A DNA stretch of 64,000 nucleotides from Aureitalea marina (GCF_002943755.1 NZ_MQUB01000001.1:124001-188000), one strand, 5' to 3'; counted from the first letter of the stretch, positions 25,966-36,048 are shown. The notes: generated by a model not told the origin, from the sequence alone. A program made the numbers and translations.

Positions 25966-28199
25966 TGAGACTGCTGCTATTTTTATTGTTGCCTTTTGGG
26001 CTGTTTGCACAGGAGCAACTTAGCGGGAGAATTTACGAGGTGGATGCCTCCGGTAAGGAAATTGGACTGGGTGGAGCAAATCTGGTCTGGTTGAGTACAG
26101 ATCAAGGAACCATGACCGATCTGGATGGGAATTTCAGTTTAGATTATCGCCCTGAATACAAGCAATTAGTCATTTCCTACATAGGGTACAAGACCGATAC
26201 GCTGAACATCAGTTCCAGCAATTATCTCAGTCATCAGATGACAGCGGATGATGCTTCTTTGAACGAAGTGACGGTTTCGGCCCGTAAAAAGGCTTCGGCA
26301 AGATCCAGCATAGAGGCCATGAATGTGATCCGAATCAGTGAGGATGAATTGCTAAAGGCCGCTTGTTGCAACTTGTCCGAGAGCTTTGAGACCAACCCGT
26401 CCATCGACGTCAATTTTGCTGATGCGGTCACTGGGACCAAACAGATAAAAATGTTGGGGTTGACCAGTCCGTATATACTGATCACTAACGAGAACATACC
26501 CACTATTCGCGGTGCTGCCCAGACCTATGGGCTCAGTTTTATCCCCGGGACTTGGGTAGAAAGTCTTCAGGTGACCAAGGGTGCCGGTAGTGTGGTTAAC
26601 GGCTTCGAAAGTATCACGGGGCAGATCAATGCGGAACTCAGAAAACCCAAAACGGACAAACCTGTCTTTGTTAACTTGTACGCAGGAGCCAACGGTCGAT
26701 TGGAGCTCAATACACATCTTAATACGGCTGTAAGCGAGAAATGGAGCACAGGTCTTTACCTGCACGGAAATTATCGTGGCCAGGAGTTCGACCGCAATGG
26801 TGATGGGTTCCTGGATGTACCTATTGCTCAGCAGATCAATGTGATGAATCGGTGGCAATATACAGACGCTGAGAACGGTCTGGTGAGCTTTATCAATGTC
26901 CGTTATCTAAACGATGAAAAGCAGACCGGTCAAGAGGGTTTCGATCCGGATATTCACAGAGGTGGGACCGATGTTTGGGGTAGCGAGATCGATACCCGGC
27001 GGATCGATGTATCGGCTAAGCTTGGCTATGTTGACCCAGATCTGCCTTATCATACAGCAGGAGTACAATTGGCCTTCAGCGATCACAAGCAGGAGTCTTA
27101 TTTTGGACTGAATACCTACGATATCAGCCATCAGAGTTGGTATGCCAATGCGGTGTACAACTCCATCATCAGCGATTCCCGCCATAAGATCAAAACGGGT
27201 CTGACCTTTACCCTGGATCGTTACGATGAGCGGGTCATAACAACTGCTTTCAACAGGATTGAAAATTCCTTGGGAGGTTATTTTGAATATGCCTTTGACA
27301 ACCTGGACAGGCTAACACTAACCGCTGGAATTCGGGCAGATGTGCACAATCGTCTCGGGTTTTTCCTTACACCACGGGTCCATGCCCGTTACAGTGTTTG
27401 GGAAGGAGCAAATTTCCGGGTCAGCGCTGGTAGGGGTAAACGAAGCGCCAACATCTTTACCGAAAATCAGCAGTTCTTTTCCTCTAGCAGGATGATCAAT
27501 ATAACTAATGCCGGAGGTCCTATTTACGGCTTAGATCCAGAGATCGCCTGGAATTATGGCCTGTCATTCTCTCAGAGCTTTAATCTATTTGGCAGGCGTG
27601 CAGATATCATCCTGGACTATTACCGTACCGATTTTCAAAATCAGGTGGTGGTAGATTGGGAGGATCCTCGTCAGATTCGATTCTATAACCTGGAAGGGGA
27701 TAGTTTTGCAGATAGTTTTCAAGCCGAGTTCAACTATGAGCCCTTCGAGCGGACCGAGCTGCGTTTTGCCTATAAATTCTACGATCTCCAGACGGATTAC
27801 CGCAGTGGTACTTTGCAACGACCCCTAACTCCACCCAATAGGTTCTTTGCCAATGCGGGTTATCAAACTCAACGGAAAGAGAATGGTGGCCAGTGGAAGT
27901 TTGATGTGACGTACAACTGGTTGGACAACCAGCGTTATCCTTCCACCGTTGGAAACCCTCCAGAGGACAGTCGTCCCGAATTCTCCCCTCAGGTGAATAC
28001 TGTGAACGCCCAGGTGACCAAGGTTTTTACTGAACGGTTCGAAGTATATTTGGGAGGAGAGAATATTACCAATTTTAGACAAACAGATCCGATCATCAGT
28101 GCAGACGATCCCTTTGGACCAACTTTTGATACCACCTTGGTATACGGGCCGGTCTTTGGAAGTATGTACTATGCCGGATTGCGATTTAATATGAATTAA
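25965..28199 (+). CDS. TonB-dependent receptor, metal-operon type
   Basis: 744 residues: signal peptide (LLFLLLPFGLFAQ), a carboxypeptidase-like beta-sandwich (about 18-95, SGRIYEVDASGKEIGLGGA), a plug domain (about 110-225) with the unusual CCNLSESFETNP and TGTKQIKMLGL motifs, and a 22-strand barrel ending YYAGLRFNMN (terminal aromatic/Asn usual for outer-membrane barrels). The CCNLSESF plug is typical of receptors next to HMA proteins, so the cargo is probably a metal or metal chelate (inference). Followed after 2 bp by another HMA protein gene. Confidence 0.94.
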   Translation: MRLLLFLLLPFGLFAQEQLSGRIYEVDASGKEIGLGGANLVWLSTDQGTMTDLDGNFSLDYRPEYKQLVISYIGYKTDTLNISSSNYLSHQMTADDASLNEVTVSARKKASARSSIEAMNVIRISEDELLKAACCNLSESFETNPSIDVNFADAVTGTKQIKMLGLTSPYILITNENIPTIRGAAQTYGLSFIPGTWVESLQVTKGAGSVVNGFESITGQINAELRKPKTDKPVFVNLYAGANGRLELNTHLNTAVSEKWSTGLYLHGNYRGQEFDRNGDGFLDVPIAQQINVMNRWQYTDAENGLVSFINVRYLNDEKQTGQEGFDPDIHRGGTDVWGSEIDTRRIDVSAKLGYVDPDLPYHTAGVQLAFSDHKQESYFGLNTYDISHQSWYANAVYNSIISDSRHKIKTGLTFTLDRYDERVITTAFNRIENSLGGYFEYAFDNLDRLTLTAGIRADVHNRLGFFLTPRVHARYSVWEGANFRVSAGRGKRSANIFTENQQFFSSSRMINITNAGGPIYGLDPEIAWNYGLSFSQSFNLFGRRADIILDYYRTDFQNQVVVDWEDPRQIRFYNLEGDSFADSFQAEFNYEPFERTELRFAYKFYDLQTDYRSGTLQRPLTPPNRFFANAGYQTQRKENGGQWKFDVTYNWLDNQRYPSTVGNPPEDSRPEFSPQVNTVNAQVTKVFTERFEVYLGGENITNFRQTDPIISADDPFGPTFDTTLVYGPVFGSMYYAGLRFNMN

Positions 28200-28201
28200 T
28201 T

Positions 28202-28579
28202 ATGAGAAAACTAGTTGTAATTATGACGTTCCTGGGACTAAGTCTATCAGGATTTGCCCAGGACAAGAATGCCAAGGCTTCTATCGAAGTAGACGGCGTT
28301 TGTATGATGTGTAAATTCCGTATTGAGAAAGCTGCAGTGAAGTCAAAAGGAGTAAAATCCGCCAATTGGAATATGGAGACTCACATCTTGGATTTGATCT
28401 TTGATGAGCGTAAGACAGATCTAACCACTATTAAGACTAATATTGCCGCAGTTGGCCACGATACAAAAGACATCAAGGCTACGATCGAAGCTTATGAAAG
28501 CGTAGATGACTGCTGCCGCTATCGGGACGAACAAATAGTTAAAGACCACCAGAACGGAAAGAAGAAGGGAGGTCATTAA
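28202..28579 (+). CDS. Exported heavy-metal-associated (HMA) domain protein
   Basis: 125 residues: signal peptide ending SGFAQ, an HMA domain with GVCMMCKFRIEKAA (CxxC) spanning about 25-95, and a His/Lys-rich tail with a CC pair (SVDDCCRYRDEQ, ending KKKGGH). Likely a periplasmic metal chaperone. It lies 2 bp after the TonB receptor and directly before the DUF6503-like lipoprotein, clearly the same operon. Confidence 0.92.
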   Translation: MRKLVVIMTFLGLSLSGFAQDKNAKASIEVDGVCMMCKFRIEKAAVKSKGVKSANWNMETHILDLIFDERKTDLTTIKTNIAAVGHDTKDIKATIEAYESVDDCCRYRDEQIVKDHQNGKKKGGH

Positions 28580-29308
28580 TTGAGGTCTGTTTTGACCTAT
28601 ATATGGGTAGTATCTGCCTTGGCCTTATGTTTGGGCTGTCAATCTGATAAGGCCAAGGGTGAGGATCTGGTCCAAATGTCGGTTGAGGTTCATGGAGGAA
28701 TTGATGCCTATAGGAATCTGGACAGCCTGAGTTGGGACAAAACCACCAGGCTATTCGGTCAAGATGGTGGCTTGGAATCAGAAAAACTACAGAGACAAAC
28801 CTATCTTGGAGGAACAACTCCGACAGTGGTTCTCCAATGGATACAGGATGGTACATTCTACCAGATCGAGTCTCAAGAGGCCATTACACGCTATCACATG
28901 GGTGATGTAGTGCTTTCCACAGGAGATGAGGTTGAACAGGCCAAAAAACAAGCCGAGTCTGCTGCCTATGTTTTTTTTCAGCCCTTTAAATTATTGGATC
29001 CAGGGACCGAACTTATCCATGAAGGCAAACGAGAATTGGGGGATACCCTTGAGGTAGATGTTGTACGCGTTCGTTATGAGTATGACGATGAGGCCTCAGA
29101 TGTTTGGAGATATTATTTCGATAAGGATCACCAATTGGTAGCCAATTCGGTCTTGCACCAGGGGAGGATCAGTTTGATCGTCAATTTGGAGTACCAGAAG
29201 GACCCCCGCTCCGGGTTGTTGTTCAACAAACGGCGGAGGAGTTATTTTGTGGATTCCACCTTGCAGATCAAATACCTGAGGGCAGATTACCTCTACGAAA
29301 TCCAATAA
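28580..29308 (+). CDS. DUF6503-like lipoprotein at the end of the metal operon
   Basis: 242 residues with a lipoprotein signal (ALALCLGC). The mature part has the features of Bacteroidota DUF6503-type proteins: VEVHGGIDAYRNLDSLSWD near the N-terminus and a beta-rich outer-membrane-lipoprotein-like body (VRYEYDDEASDVWRYYFDKD). The start is TTG at 28580, directly after the TAA of the preceding gene; no closer ATG preserves the signal peptide. Function unknown. It is followed by a bidirectional terminator. Confidence 0.75.
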   Translation: MRSVLTYIWVVSALALCLGCQSDKAKGEDLVQMSVEVHGGIDAYRNLDSLSWDKTTRLFGQDGGLESEKLQRQTYLGGTTPTVVLQWIQDGTFYQIESQEAITRYHMGDVVLSTGDEVEQAKKQAESAAYVFFQPFKLLDPGTELIHEGKRELGDTLEVDVVRVRYEYDDEASDVWRYYFDKDHQLVANSVLHQGRISLIVNLEYQKDPRSGLLFNKRRRSYFVDSTLQIKYLRADYLYEIQ

Positions 29309-29339
29309 AAAAAGCCTCTTAATTATGAAGAGGCTTTTT
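29307..29339. terminator. Bidirectional intrinsic terminator
   Basis: An 11-bp stem AAAAGCCTCTT/AAGAGGCTTTT (29310-29320 with 29328-29338), 7-nt loop, flanked by an A run on one side and a T run on the other. It serves both the metal operon (plus) and groEL (minus). Confidence 0.92.
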
Positions 29340-29356
29340 AATATCTAAGGGAAGGA

Positions 29357-30991
29357 TTACATCATCCCGGGCATTCCGCCTCCACCACCCATTGGTGGCA
29401 TAGCAGGAGTGTCCTCCTTAATATCGGTCAAAGCACATTCCGTGGTCAGTATCATGCCGGCAACTGAGGCGGCGTTCTCCAGGGCTACCCGGGTCACTTT
29501 CTTAGGATCGATGATCCCGGCCTTCAGCATATCCACATACTCATCTCGTTTGGCATCGTAACCAAAGTTCTTCTTGCCTTCCAGAACCTTGTTGATCACA
29601 ACGGATCCTTCTCCGCCTGCATTCTCTACAATGGTTCTAAGTGGAGCTTCAATAGCTCGGGCCACGATCTGTACCCCTGTGGTTTCGTCCAAGGTATCGG
29701 TGGTTAGCTTTTCCAGTACGCTTTTGGCGCGAACCAGGGCAACTCCACCTCCGGCAACAATACCTTCTTCTACAGCAGCACGCGTAGCGTGAAGGGCATC
29801 GTCTACCCGGTCTTTCTTTTCTTTCATTTCAACTTCAGATGCAGCACCTACGTACAATACAGCAACCCCGCCTGCTAATTTGGCCAATCGTTCCTGTAGT
29901 TTTTCTTTGTCGTAGTCGCTGGTTGTGGTCTCGATCTGAGATTTGATCTGTCCCACGCGCGCTTTGATGTCGGCTTTTTTACCGGCACCGTTCACTACAG
30001 TGGTGTTATCTTTGTCTATGGTCACGGTCTCGGCTGTACCCAGCATATCGACAGTGGCATTTTCTAGTGTAAATCCACGTTCTTCAGAGATCACGGTTCC
30101 ACCAGTCAGGATCGCGATGTCTTCCAGCATGGCCTTGCGACGGTCTCCAAAACCAGGCGCCTTAACAGCGGCGATCTTCAATGCACCGCGAAGCTTGTTT
30201 ACTACCAGGGTAGCAAGAGCTTCTCCTTCTACATCCTCGGCAATGATCAGCAATGATTTTCCCTGTTGAGCCACTGGCTCCAAAACAGGAAGCAGATCTT
30301 TCATATTGGAGATCTTCTTGTCAAACAACAAGATCATTGGATTCTCCAATTCGGTCTGCATCTTTTCACTGTCGGTCACGAAATAAGGAGACAAGTAGCC
30401 ACGATCAAATTGCATTCCTTCTACTACATCTACGTAGGTTTCGGTTCCCTTGGCTTCTTCTACTGTGATCACCCCTTCCTTGCCAACTTTTTCAAAGGCC
30501 TCTGCGATCAGTGCACCGATGGTTTCGTCATTATTGGAAGAAATGGCCGCTACCTGCTGGATCTTCTCACTGGAGTTCCCCACTTTGGCAGATTGCTTTT
30601 CCAGGTTAGCGGTAATGGCCTCAACGGCTGCATCGATCCCGCGCTTCAGATCCATAGGGTTAGCTCCTGCCGCAACGTTCTTTAGCCCTTCTTTTACAAT
30701 GGCTTGGGCCAGTACGGTGGCAGTGGTGGTTCCGTCACCAGCCAGATCGTTGGTCTTGGAAGCTACTTCCTTTACCATTTGGGCACCCATGTTCTCCAGG
30801 GCGTCTTCCAGTTCGATCTCCTTGGCTACAGTTACACCATCTTTGGTCACCTGAGGGGCACCAAAGGATTTGCTAATGATTACGTTTCTTCCTTTTGGCC
30901 CAAGGGTCACTTTAACCGCATTGGCCAATGCATCTACCCCGCGTTTGATTCCGTCCCGGGCTTCTACATCAAATTGAATATCTTTTGCCAT
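29357..30991 (-). CDS. groL: Chaperonin GroEL
   Basis: 544 residues, standard group I chaperonin. Visible are the N-terminal [18 protein letters not shown], the nucleotide loop [11 protein letters not shown], the apical domain [14 protein letters not shown], and the C-terminal GGM tail ([10 protein letters not shown]). It folds cytoplasmic proteins in a double-ring complex with GroES, whose gene lies 35 bp upstream on the same strand. Confidence 0.99.
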   Translation of the reverse strand: MAKDIQFDVEARDGIKRGVDALANAVKVTLGPKGRNVIISKSFGAPQVTKDGVTVAKEIELEDALENMGAQMVKEVASKTNDLAGDGTTTATVLAQAIVKEGLKNVAAGANPMDLKRGIDAAVEAITANLEKQSAKVGNSSEKIQQVAAISSNNDETIGALIAEAFEKVGKEGVITVEEAKGTETYVDVVEGMQFDRGYLSPYFVTDSEKMQTELENPMILLFDKKISNMKDLLPVLEPVAQQGKSLLIIAEDVEGEALATLVVNKLRGALKIAAVKAPGFGDRRKAMLEDIAILTGGTVISEERGFTLENATVDMLGTAETVTIDKDNTTVVNGAGKKADIKARVGQIKSQIETTTSDYDKEKLQERLAKLAGGVAVLYVGAASEVEMKEKKDRVDDALHATRAAVEEGIVAGGGVALVRAKSVLEKLTTDTLDETTGVQIVARAIEAPLRTIVENAGGEGSVVINKVLEGKKNFGYDAKRDEYVDMLKAGIIDPKKVTRVALENAASVAGMILTTECALTDIKEDTPAMPPMGGGGGMPGMM

Positions 30992-31026
30992 AGTTGTATG
31001 CTTTATAGAATAACTTATGTGTTGGA

Positions 31027-31302
31027 TTAGATGATGGCCAGGATGTCATCCTCTCTCATGATCAGATAATCCTTGCCTTCGTATTTTAATTCACTTCCAG
31101 AGTACTTTCCATATAGAACAGTATCTCCGACCTTAACGGTCATCTCGTGATCTTTTTTCCCTTTTCCTACCGCAACAACGGTTCCTTGTTGTGGTTTTTC
31201 CTTGGCCGAATCTGGAATGTAGATTCCTGATGAGGTTTTGGTTTCGGCTTCTTGAGGCTCGACCAGCACACGGTCAGAAAGTGGTTGGATCTTTAATGCC
31301 AT
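31027..31302 (-). CDS. groS: Co-chaperonin GroES
   Basis: 91 residues from ATG 31302 ([16 protein letters not shown]). The longer frame to 31350 has no homologous content. It has the mobile-loop region ([20 protein letters not shown]) and the C-terminal [16 protein letters not shown]. It caps the GroEL ring. An imperfect 32-bp dyad with GTCAG/CTGAC ends lies about 50 bp upstream (31353-31384). Confidence 0.98.
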   Translation of the reverse strand: MALKIQPLSDRVLVEPQEAETKTSSGIYIPDSAKEKPQQGTVVAVGKGKKDHEMTVKVGDTVLYGKYSGSELKYEGKDYLIMREDDILAII

Positions 31303-31352
31303 TTTTTGAAAGTATTTTAAGTGATTAATGTAATTTTTACTCTTCTCCATAA

Positions 31353-31384
31353 GTCAGAAATTATGCCATGGGCATAAACCTGAC
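31353..31384. promoter_or_regulatory. Inverted repeat upstream of groES
   Basis: The dyad has arms GTCAGAAATTATGCC and GGCATAAACCTGAC around a central ATG, with TTATGCC/GGCATAA perfectly inverted and GTCAG/CTGAC outer halves. Its place just upstream of groES suggests a heat-shock operator or promoter, but it is not the CIRCE sequence. No regulator is assigned. Confidence 0.45.
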
Positions 31385-31394
31385 AGATTGAAAT

Positions 31395-31422
31395 AAAAAA
31401 AGCCAGCTTATGACAAGCTGGC
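31395..31422 (-). terminator. Intrinsic terminator after secG
   Basis: An 8-bp stem GCCAGCTT/AAGCTGGC (31402-31409 with 31415-31422), 5-nt loop, followed in the minus direction by a T run (A run ending at 31401). It separates the miaB-to-secG transcript from groESL. Confidence 0.88.
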
Positions 31423-31449
31423 ATATCTTTTTAACCGATCAGACAGGGA

Positions 31450-31794
31450 TTAGTTGTTGTCTCCGGTATTGTCTTCTGTAGTGGTTCCGGAATTATCCGT
31501 AGCCGGAATGGTGTTCTCCAGTTCGGTTTGAGGCAGTGCCTCTTCCACGGGAGCAGTTCCTCCCATGATGGAGATATTGGACAGCAGGATCAGCGCTAAA
31601 AGCACTGTGGCCAATGTCCATGTGCTCTTGTCCAGGAAATCGGTAGTTTTCTTAACTCCACCCAACTGCTGTGTACCGCCACCTCCGAAAGAGCTGGAAA
31701 GTCCTCCACCTTTTGGGTTCTGCACCATGATCACCATCACCAACAAGAAGGCGACGAAGATGATCAATATCATAAATATGGTAAACGTACTCAT
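31450..31794 (-). CDS. secG: Preprotein translocase subunit SecG
   Basis: 114 residues with two membrane helices (about 3-22 and 55-75) joined by the conserved QNPKGGGLSSSFGGGG loop, then an acidic, Thr-rich C-terminal tail. SecG supports the SecYE channel during protein export. It follows the TPR protein gene by 1 bp and ends the miaB-sigma54-lptE-TPR-secG unit. Confidence 0.96.
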   Translation of the reverse strand: MSTFTIFMILIIFVAFLLVMVIMVQNPKGGGLSSSFGGGGTQQLGGVKKTTDFLDKSTWTLATVLLALILLSNISIMGGTAPVEEALPQTELENTIPATDNSGTTTEDNTGDNN

Positions 31795-31795
31795 A

Positions 31796-32650
31796 CTATC
31801 CTTTTTTCAGTTTTTCTATGGCCCGAATTTGGTCCGCAAAGTAACCACTTTTTTCGGGATTTTTCAAAATTAAAATTTTGTACGCCTGAATGGCTTTATC
31901 GAAGTTTTTTTGCTGCAAATAAACCTTGGCCAATGTCTCCGTCATCAAGGAATCAGGCTGCTTGGTAAAAGGGGTCGAAAGGTCTTCCTGAGGGCCGGAA
32001 TCCTTGCGAGGCTCCAGCTTGGGCTTTTGTTGAATGAATCGATCGATCAAGGCAAATTTACGAGCCTTTCCGCCCGATTGCTTTTTGCCATTGTCCTGCT
32101 TACTTTTTCTACTGATCGGCTTTGCTCGGGTCAGTTTCAGCCATTCAGCAAAGGAGTGGGTATCCTTTCGTTCAAATGGTATTGGGGCATCAGGTTCGAT
32201 CTGTGTTTCCTCTTCTTGTGGGATCGCAGCTGGCATACCTGGCTTTCTTTCAAAAAGTTCAGGATCCAGAATAGCCTCGGCCTTTCGCATCTCGGATTGT
32301 ATCTGTTGAGCAACTTCCAGTGATATCTGTTGAGACAGATCTTCTGCTTCCACTTGTATCTCGGCAACGGACGGATCATTCTGCTGGATCAATTCCGCGA
32401 TCTTATTCTGTATGAATTCCTTAGAGGTTATATACTCGAAAAGGATGTCCCGATCCGCTGTGTGGGCTGCAGCCAATTTCAGGCTGTCATTGTATCGATA
32501 ACTGTTCTGATTCTTCAGGCCTTTCAATTGTATGGCCCTTGCACTCTGAAAGAATGGATATTGGTCTATAATACCATCCAGCTCTTCCACTTGAGCCAGG
32601 GAAACTTCCTGCGGATTTGCAAGCAGATATGTATAGGTTTCGGTATTCAT
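31796..32650 (-). CDS. TPR-repeat protein of unknown function
   Basis: 284 residues from ATG 32650, which overlaps the lptE stop as TAATG (a TTG two codons upstream is also possible). The N-terminal part has conserved YLLANPQEVSL and LDGIIDQYPFFQSARAIQLKGLK. The middle is charged and low in complexity (SRKSKQDNGKKQSGGKARK). A single TPR-like unit (LAKVYLQQKNFDKAIQAYKILILKNP) closes it. This protein is a fixed neighbour of lptE and secG in flavobacteria. Its function is not known to me; the TPR suggests protein binding. Confidence 0.85.
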   Translation of the reverse strand: MNTETYTYLLANPQEVSLAQVEELDGIIDQYPFFQSARAIQLKGLKNQNSYRYNDSLKLAAAHTADRDILFEYITSKEFIQNKIAELIQQNDPSVAEIQVEAEDLSQQISLEVAQQIQSEMRKAEAILDPELFERKPGMPAAIPQEEETQIEPDAPIPFERKDTHSFAEWLKLTRAKPISRKSKQDNGKKQSGGKARKFALIDRFIQQKPKLEPRKDSGPQEDLSTPFTKQPDSLMTETLAKVYLQQKNFDKAIQAYKILILKNPEKSGYFADQIRAIEKLKKG

Positions 32651-33168
32651 TACCAATTGGCTAATGAGGTGTTGAAGATATCCTGGGTGATCCGCTCAAA
32701 TATCTCGTTCAAGGCATCGTCCAACACAGAGCCTGTCAGCTGGGCATTGCCTTCATAATCGAAGTAGAATGAAAACCGCCTTTCAAAGTCTTTCTCGGCA
32801 TCGGTGGTGTTAAAGAAACGTACATTAACACCTACTGTCAATCTGTTTTGGGCTGCAGTACTCTGCGCTGTTGCCGTGATCGGTGAAACATAATATTCGG
32901 TCAATTCTCCTTCGTAGATCAGATCGCCATTGGTGGTCACCAGATCAAGGCTGGTCTGGTTCAGGATAAGATCCTGTAACTGGATGGTAAAATCCCGAGC
33001 GATCCCTGGTTCTACAATAGGTGCGTTGTTGATGAAGTTATTCACCTGGAAGGTCTTGATCCTGGAGTAATCGATATCCGCTCCGGTAAAAGAGTAATTC
33101 TTACATCCACCAAGGGTAAGCAGGGTGGTGGTCAAGGCAACTAGGGCAACTATTCTTCTTACGTACAT
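32650..33168 (-). CDS. lptE: LPS assembly lipoprotein LptE
   Basis: 172 residues: lipoprotein signal ending TLGGC, then the Bacteroidota LptE fold with YSFTGADIDYSRIKTFQVNNF and a long C-terminal helix (DDALNEIFERITQDIFNTSLANW). LptE plugs the LptD barrel and helps insert LPS in the outer membrane. It lies between the sigma-54 activator and the TPR gene with tight spacing. Confidence 0.92.
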   Translation of the reverse strand: MYVRRIVALVALTTTLLTLGGCKNYSFTGADIDYSRIKTFQVNNFINNAPIVEPGIARDFTIQLQDLILNQTSLDLVTTNGDLIYEGELTEYYVSPITATAQSTAAQNRLTVGVNVRFFNTTDAEKDFERRFSFYFDYEGNAQLTGSVLDDALNEIFERITQDIFNTSLANW

Positions 33169-33179
33169 TCTTGGGCAAT

Positions 33180-34457
33180 CTACAAATTATATTGCTTGAT
33201 CTTTCTATATAAGGTCCTTTCACTGATACCCAGTTCCTGAGCCGCCGCTTTCCTGCGCCCACCGTACTTCTCCAGGGACTTTCTGATCAGTTCCAATTCC
33301 TTTTCCTGCAAGGATAGATTCTCCTCTTCCTGGATATCCTCTGCGAAGTGATACTTATCGTCCGAGCTTGCCGGACTTACCTCAGGATAATTGATCACCT
33401 CCACCTCATGACTATGACTGACAGGGCTTTCAGGGACTATGGTCGGCAGGTCTGTTCGGCCTTCCTGGTTCTCTGTGTAGATCTTATCGATTAATGAACC
33501 GTGTTCTTCCCTGACTTGGGCGGCATTTCCAGAATTCATCAACTCCATGGTCAGCTTTTTCAGATCGTTGATGTCCCGTTGCATGTCAAACAATACCTTA
33601 TAGAGTATCTCGCGTTCACTGCCAAAATCACTCTGGGTACCTTTCGGTTTGATCACTGCTGGTAGATTGCTACCCACATCTGGCAGATAGGATTTCAAGG
33701 TGTTATAAGAAATGTTCCTGTTCTGCTCCAAAACGGAGATCTGTTCTGTCACATTGCGCAATTGGCGAATATTACCACCCCAATTGTATTTGAGTAGTAA
33801 ACCTACGGCTTGCTCTTCCAGCCGAATGGTGGGCATCTTGTACTTCTGGGCAAAATCAGAAGCGAATTTTCTAAACAGCAGGTGAATGTCTTCTCCCCGG
33901 CTTCTGAGAGGTGGCAGGTTGATCTCTACCGTACTCAAACGATAGTACAGATCTTCCCGGAACTTGCCTTTTTCTATGGCCTCTGCCATGTTCACATTCG
34001 TTGCAGCCACTATGCGGACATCCGTTTTTTGGGTCTTGGAGGATCCTACTTTCAGGAATTCCCCATTTTCCAGGATCCGAAGTAGCCGGACCTGGGTTGG
34101 AAGCGGTAGTTCCCCAACTTCATCCAGGAAGATCGTCCCTCCGTCGGCTACCTCAAAATAACCGCTTCTGGTGGCTGTTGCACCTGTAAAGGCACCTTTC
34201 TCATGTCCGAACAGTTCACTGTCGATGGTACCTTCTGGGATTGCTCCACAGTTAACGGCAATGTATTTTCCGTGTTTTCTATGAGAGAGGGAGTGAATGA
34301 TCTTTGGGATGCTCTCCTTACCAACTCCACTTTCCCCGGTTACCAGGACAGAAATATCGGTAGGGGCCACTTGTACCGCCTTTTCTATCGCGCGGTTCAG
34401 TTGGGCGTTGTTCCCAATGATCCCAAATCGTTGTTTAACTGCCTGTATGGATTCCAT
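33180..34457 (-). CDS. Sigma-54 interacting transcriptional activator
   Basis: 425 residues: no receiver domain, and the AAA+ domain starts at once. Walker A GESGVGKE, the sigma-54 contact loop GAFTGA, Walker B GGTIFLDEVGELP and the arginine-finger region RLRILENGEF are intact. A linker of about 100 residues follows (acidic, Ser/Pro-rich), then a Fis-type helix-turn-helix (RRKAAAQELGISERTLYRKIKQY). Lacking a sensory domain, it may be active constitutively or be controlled by a partner. It sits 1 bp after miaB and before lptE, an order conserved in this group, which suggests an envelope-related regulon (inference). Confidence 0.95.
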   Translation of the reverse strand: MESIQAVKQRFGIIGNNAQLNRAIEKAVQVAPTDISVLVTGESGVGKESIPKIIHSLSHRKHGKYIAVNCGAIPEGTIDSELFGHEKGAFTGATATRSGYFEVADGGTIFLDEVGELPLPTQVRLLRILENGEFLKVGSSKTQKTDVRIVAATNVNMAEAIEKGKFREDLYYRLSTVEINLPPLRSRGEDIHLLFRKFASDFAQKYKMPTIRLEEQAVGLLLKYNWGGNIRQLRNVTEQISVLEQNRNISYNTLKSYLPDVGSNLPAVIKPKGTQSDFGSEREILYKVLFDMQRDINDLKKLTMELMNSGNAAQVREEHGSLIDKIYTENQEGRTDLPTIVPESPVSHSHEVEVINYPEVSPASSDDKYHFAEDIQEEENLSLQEKELELIRKSLEKYGGRRKAAAQELGISERTLYRKIKQYNL

Positions 34458-34458
34458 G

Positions 34459-35907
34459 CTAGTCCTGTTTTGAATAACCTACAGCTTCTCCGATCAAGGT
34501 GGTACTGGTGCAATCGTTTATCTTCACCATGACCAGATCGCCCGGTTTATAATTCTCCTTTGGAAAGACTGCCACTGTATTTTGCGGATTTCGGCCACTC
34601 CAGTGTGCGTCACTTTTCTTAGATTCCTTTTCGATCAGTATCTCTACGGTCTGACCAACAAACTGCGCAGTCCGGTAGGCACTGTGCTTTTGTTGCATAT
34701 TGATGATCTCCGTCAGTCTTCGCTTCTTGATTTCTGTCGGGATATCGTCCTCCAACTTCCTGGCTGCCATAGTGCCCGGACGTTCAGAGTACATAAACAT
34801 GAAGCCGAAATCATACTTGACATATTCCATCAGACTAAGGGTGTCCTGGTGATCTTCTTCTGTCTCCCCCGGAAATCCGGCGATCATATCCTGGGAAATA
34901 CCGCAGTCCGGAAGAATTTCCCTGACCTTGTCGATCAGTTCAAAATACTCTTCTCGTGTATGCTGTCTGTTCATTGCCTTCAGTACCTGAGTACTACCAC
35001 TTTGAACAGGGAGGTGGATATAATTACAGATATTTTTGTGCCGGGACATAGCATGTAGCACGTCCTCTGTCATGTCTTGCGGATTAGAGGTAGAAAAACG
35101 GATTCTCATGCCAGGTTGAGCTTGCGCAACCAATTCCAGCAAGGCTGAAAAGTTTGTCGCGGTTGCCTTTTGCATCTCTGTGGCATTCTTGAAATCTTTT
35201 TTCAAACCACCACCGTACCACAAATAACTATCTACGTTCTGTCCTAAGAGGGTTACTTCTTTATAGCCCTTTTCAGCCAGATCATTGACTTCCGCCACTA
35301 TGCTTTGAGGATCTCTGCTGCGCTCGCGACCTCTGGTGAAAGGAACAACACAGAAGGTACACATATTGTCACAACCCCGAGTAATACTGACAAAGGCAGT
35401 AACACCATTGCCACCCAATCGGACAGGAGCAATATCTCCATAAGTCTCCTCTTTGGAGAGGATCACATTGACCGCATCGCGGCCATCTTCAACCTCTTTA
35501 AGCAGGTTTGGTAAGTCCTTATACGCATCCGGACCTACCACCATATCGACTATTTTTTCTTCTTCCAGGAACTTACTCTTCAATCGTTCTGCCATACATC
35601 CCAGAACGCCTACTTTCATTCCAGGGTTGATCCGTTTCACTGCGTTGTAGTGTTCCAGTCGCTTACGAACCGTCTGCTCTGCCTTGTCACGTATAGAGCA
35701 GGTGTTCACGAGCACCAGGTCCGCCTCTTCCAAATTTTGAGTGGTATTGTACCCTTGATCCTTGAGAATGGAAGCAACGATCTCGCTATCGCTGAAATTC
35801 ATCTGACAGCCATAGCTTTCGATAAAAAGTTTGCGTTTATTCTCTGAAATACCGGCGACGACAAGGGATTCTCCTTGCCGCTCCTCGTTGATGATCTTCT
35901 CTTCCAT
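34459..35907 (-). CDS. miaB: tRNA-2-methylthio-N6-dimethylallyladenosine synthase MiaB
   Basis: 482 residues: N-terminal MTTase domain ([12 protein letters not shown] with cluster-binding Cys, further Cys in [10 protein letters not shown] and LGCMAERL), a radical-SAM domain with the CxxxCxxC motif in [13 protein letters not shown], and a C-terminal TRAM domain ([19 protein letters not shown]). It adds a methylthio group to i6A37 of tRNAs reading UNN codons. It heads the minus-strand unit; a TAACTTTG promoter element is 65 bp upstream. Confidence 0.98.
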   Translation of the reverse strand: MEEKIINEERQGESLVVAGISENKRKLFIESYGCQMNFSDSEIVASILKDQGYNTTQNLEEADLVLVNTCSIRDKAEQTVRKRLEHYNAVKRINPGMKVGVLGCMAERLKSKFLEEEKIVDMVVGPDAYKDLPNLLKEVEDGRDAVNVILSKEETYGDIAPVRLGGNGVTAFVSITRGCDNMCTFCVVPFTRGRERSRDPQSIVAEVNDLAEKGYKEVTLLGQNVDSYLWYGGGLKKDFKNATEMQKATATNFSALLELVAQAQPGMRIRFSTSNPQDMTEDVLHAMSRHKNICNYIHLPVQSGSTQVLKAMNRQHTREEYFELIDKVREILPDCGISQDMIAGFPGETEEDHQDTLSLMEYVKYDFGFMFMYSERPGTMAARKLEDDIPTEIKKRRLTEIINMQQKHSAYRTAQFVGQTVEILIEKESKKSDAHWSGRNPQNTVAVFPKENYKPGDLVMVKINDCTSTTLIGEAVGYSKQD

Positions 35908-35971
35908 AAATAATTTGACGGGCTATTAAATGATCCGTTTCAATAATAAAGCCAGACCGATAAACGGTGAG

Positions 35972-35979
35972 CAAAGTTA
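35972..35979 (-). promoter_or_regulatory. -7 promoter element of miaB
   Basis: Minus-strand TAACTTTG matches TAnnTTTG, with TTG about 21 bp upstream as a possible -33 box. Confidence 0.55.
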
Positions 35980-36048
35980 AGGATTTAATCCCCTTTATGA
36001 CAATTTGGCAGTCATCTTTTTGTTATCTTCGGCTCTCAACTGAACCCA

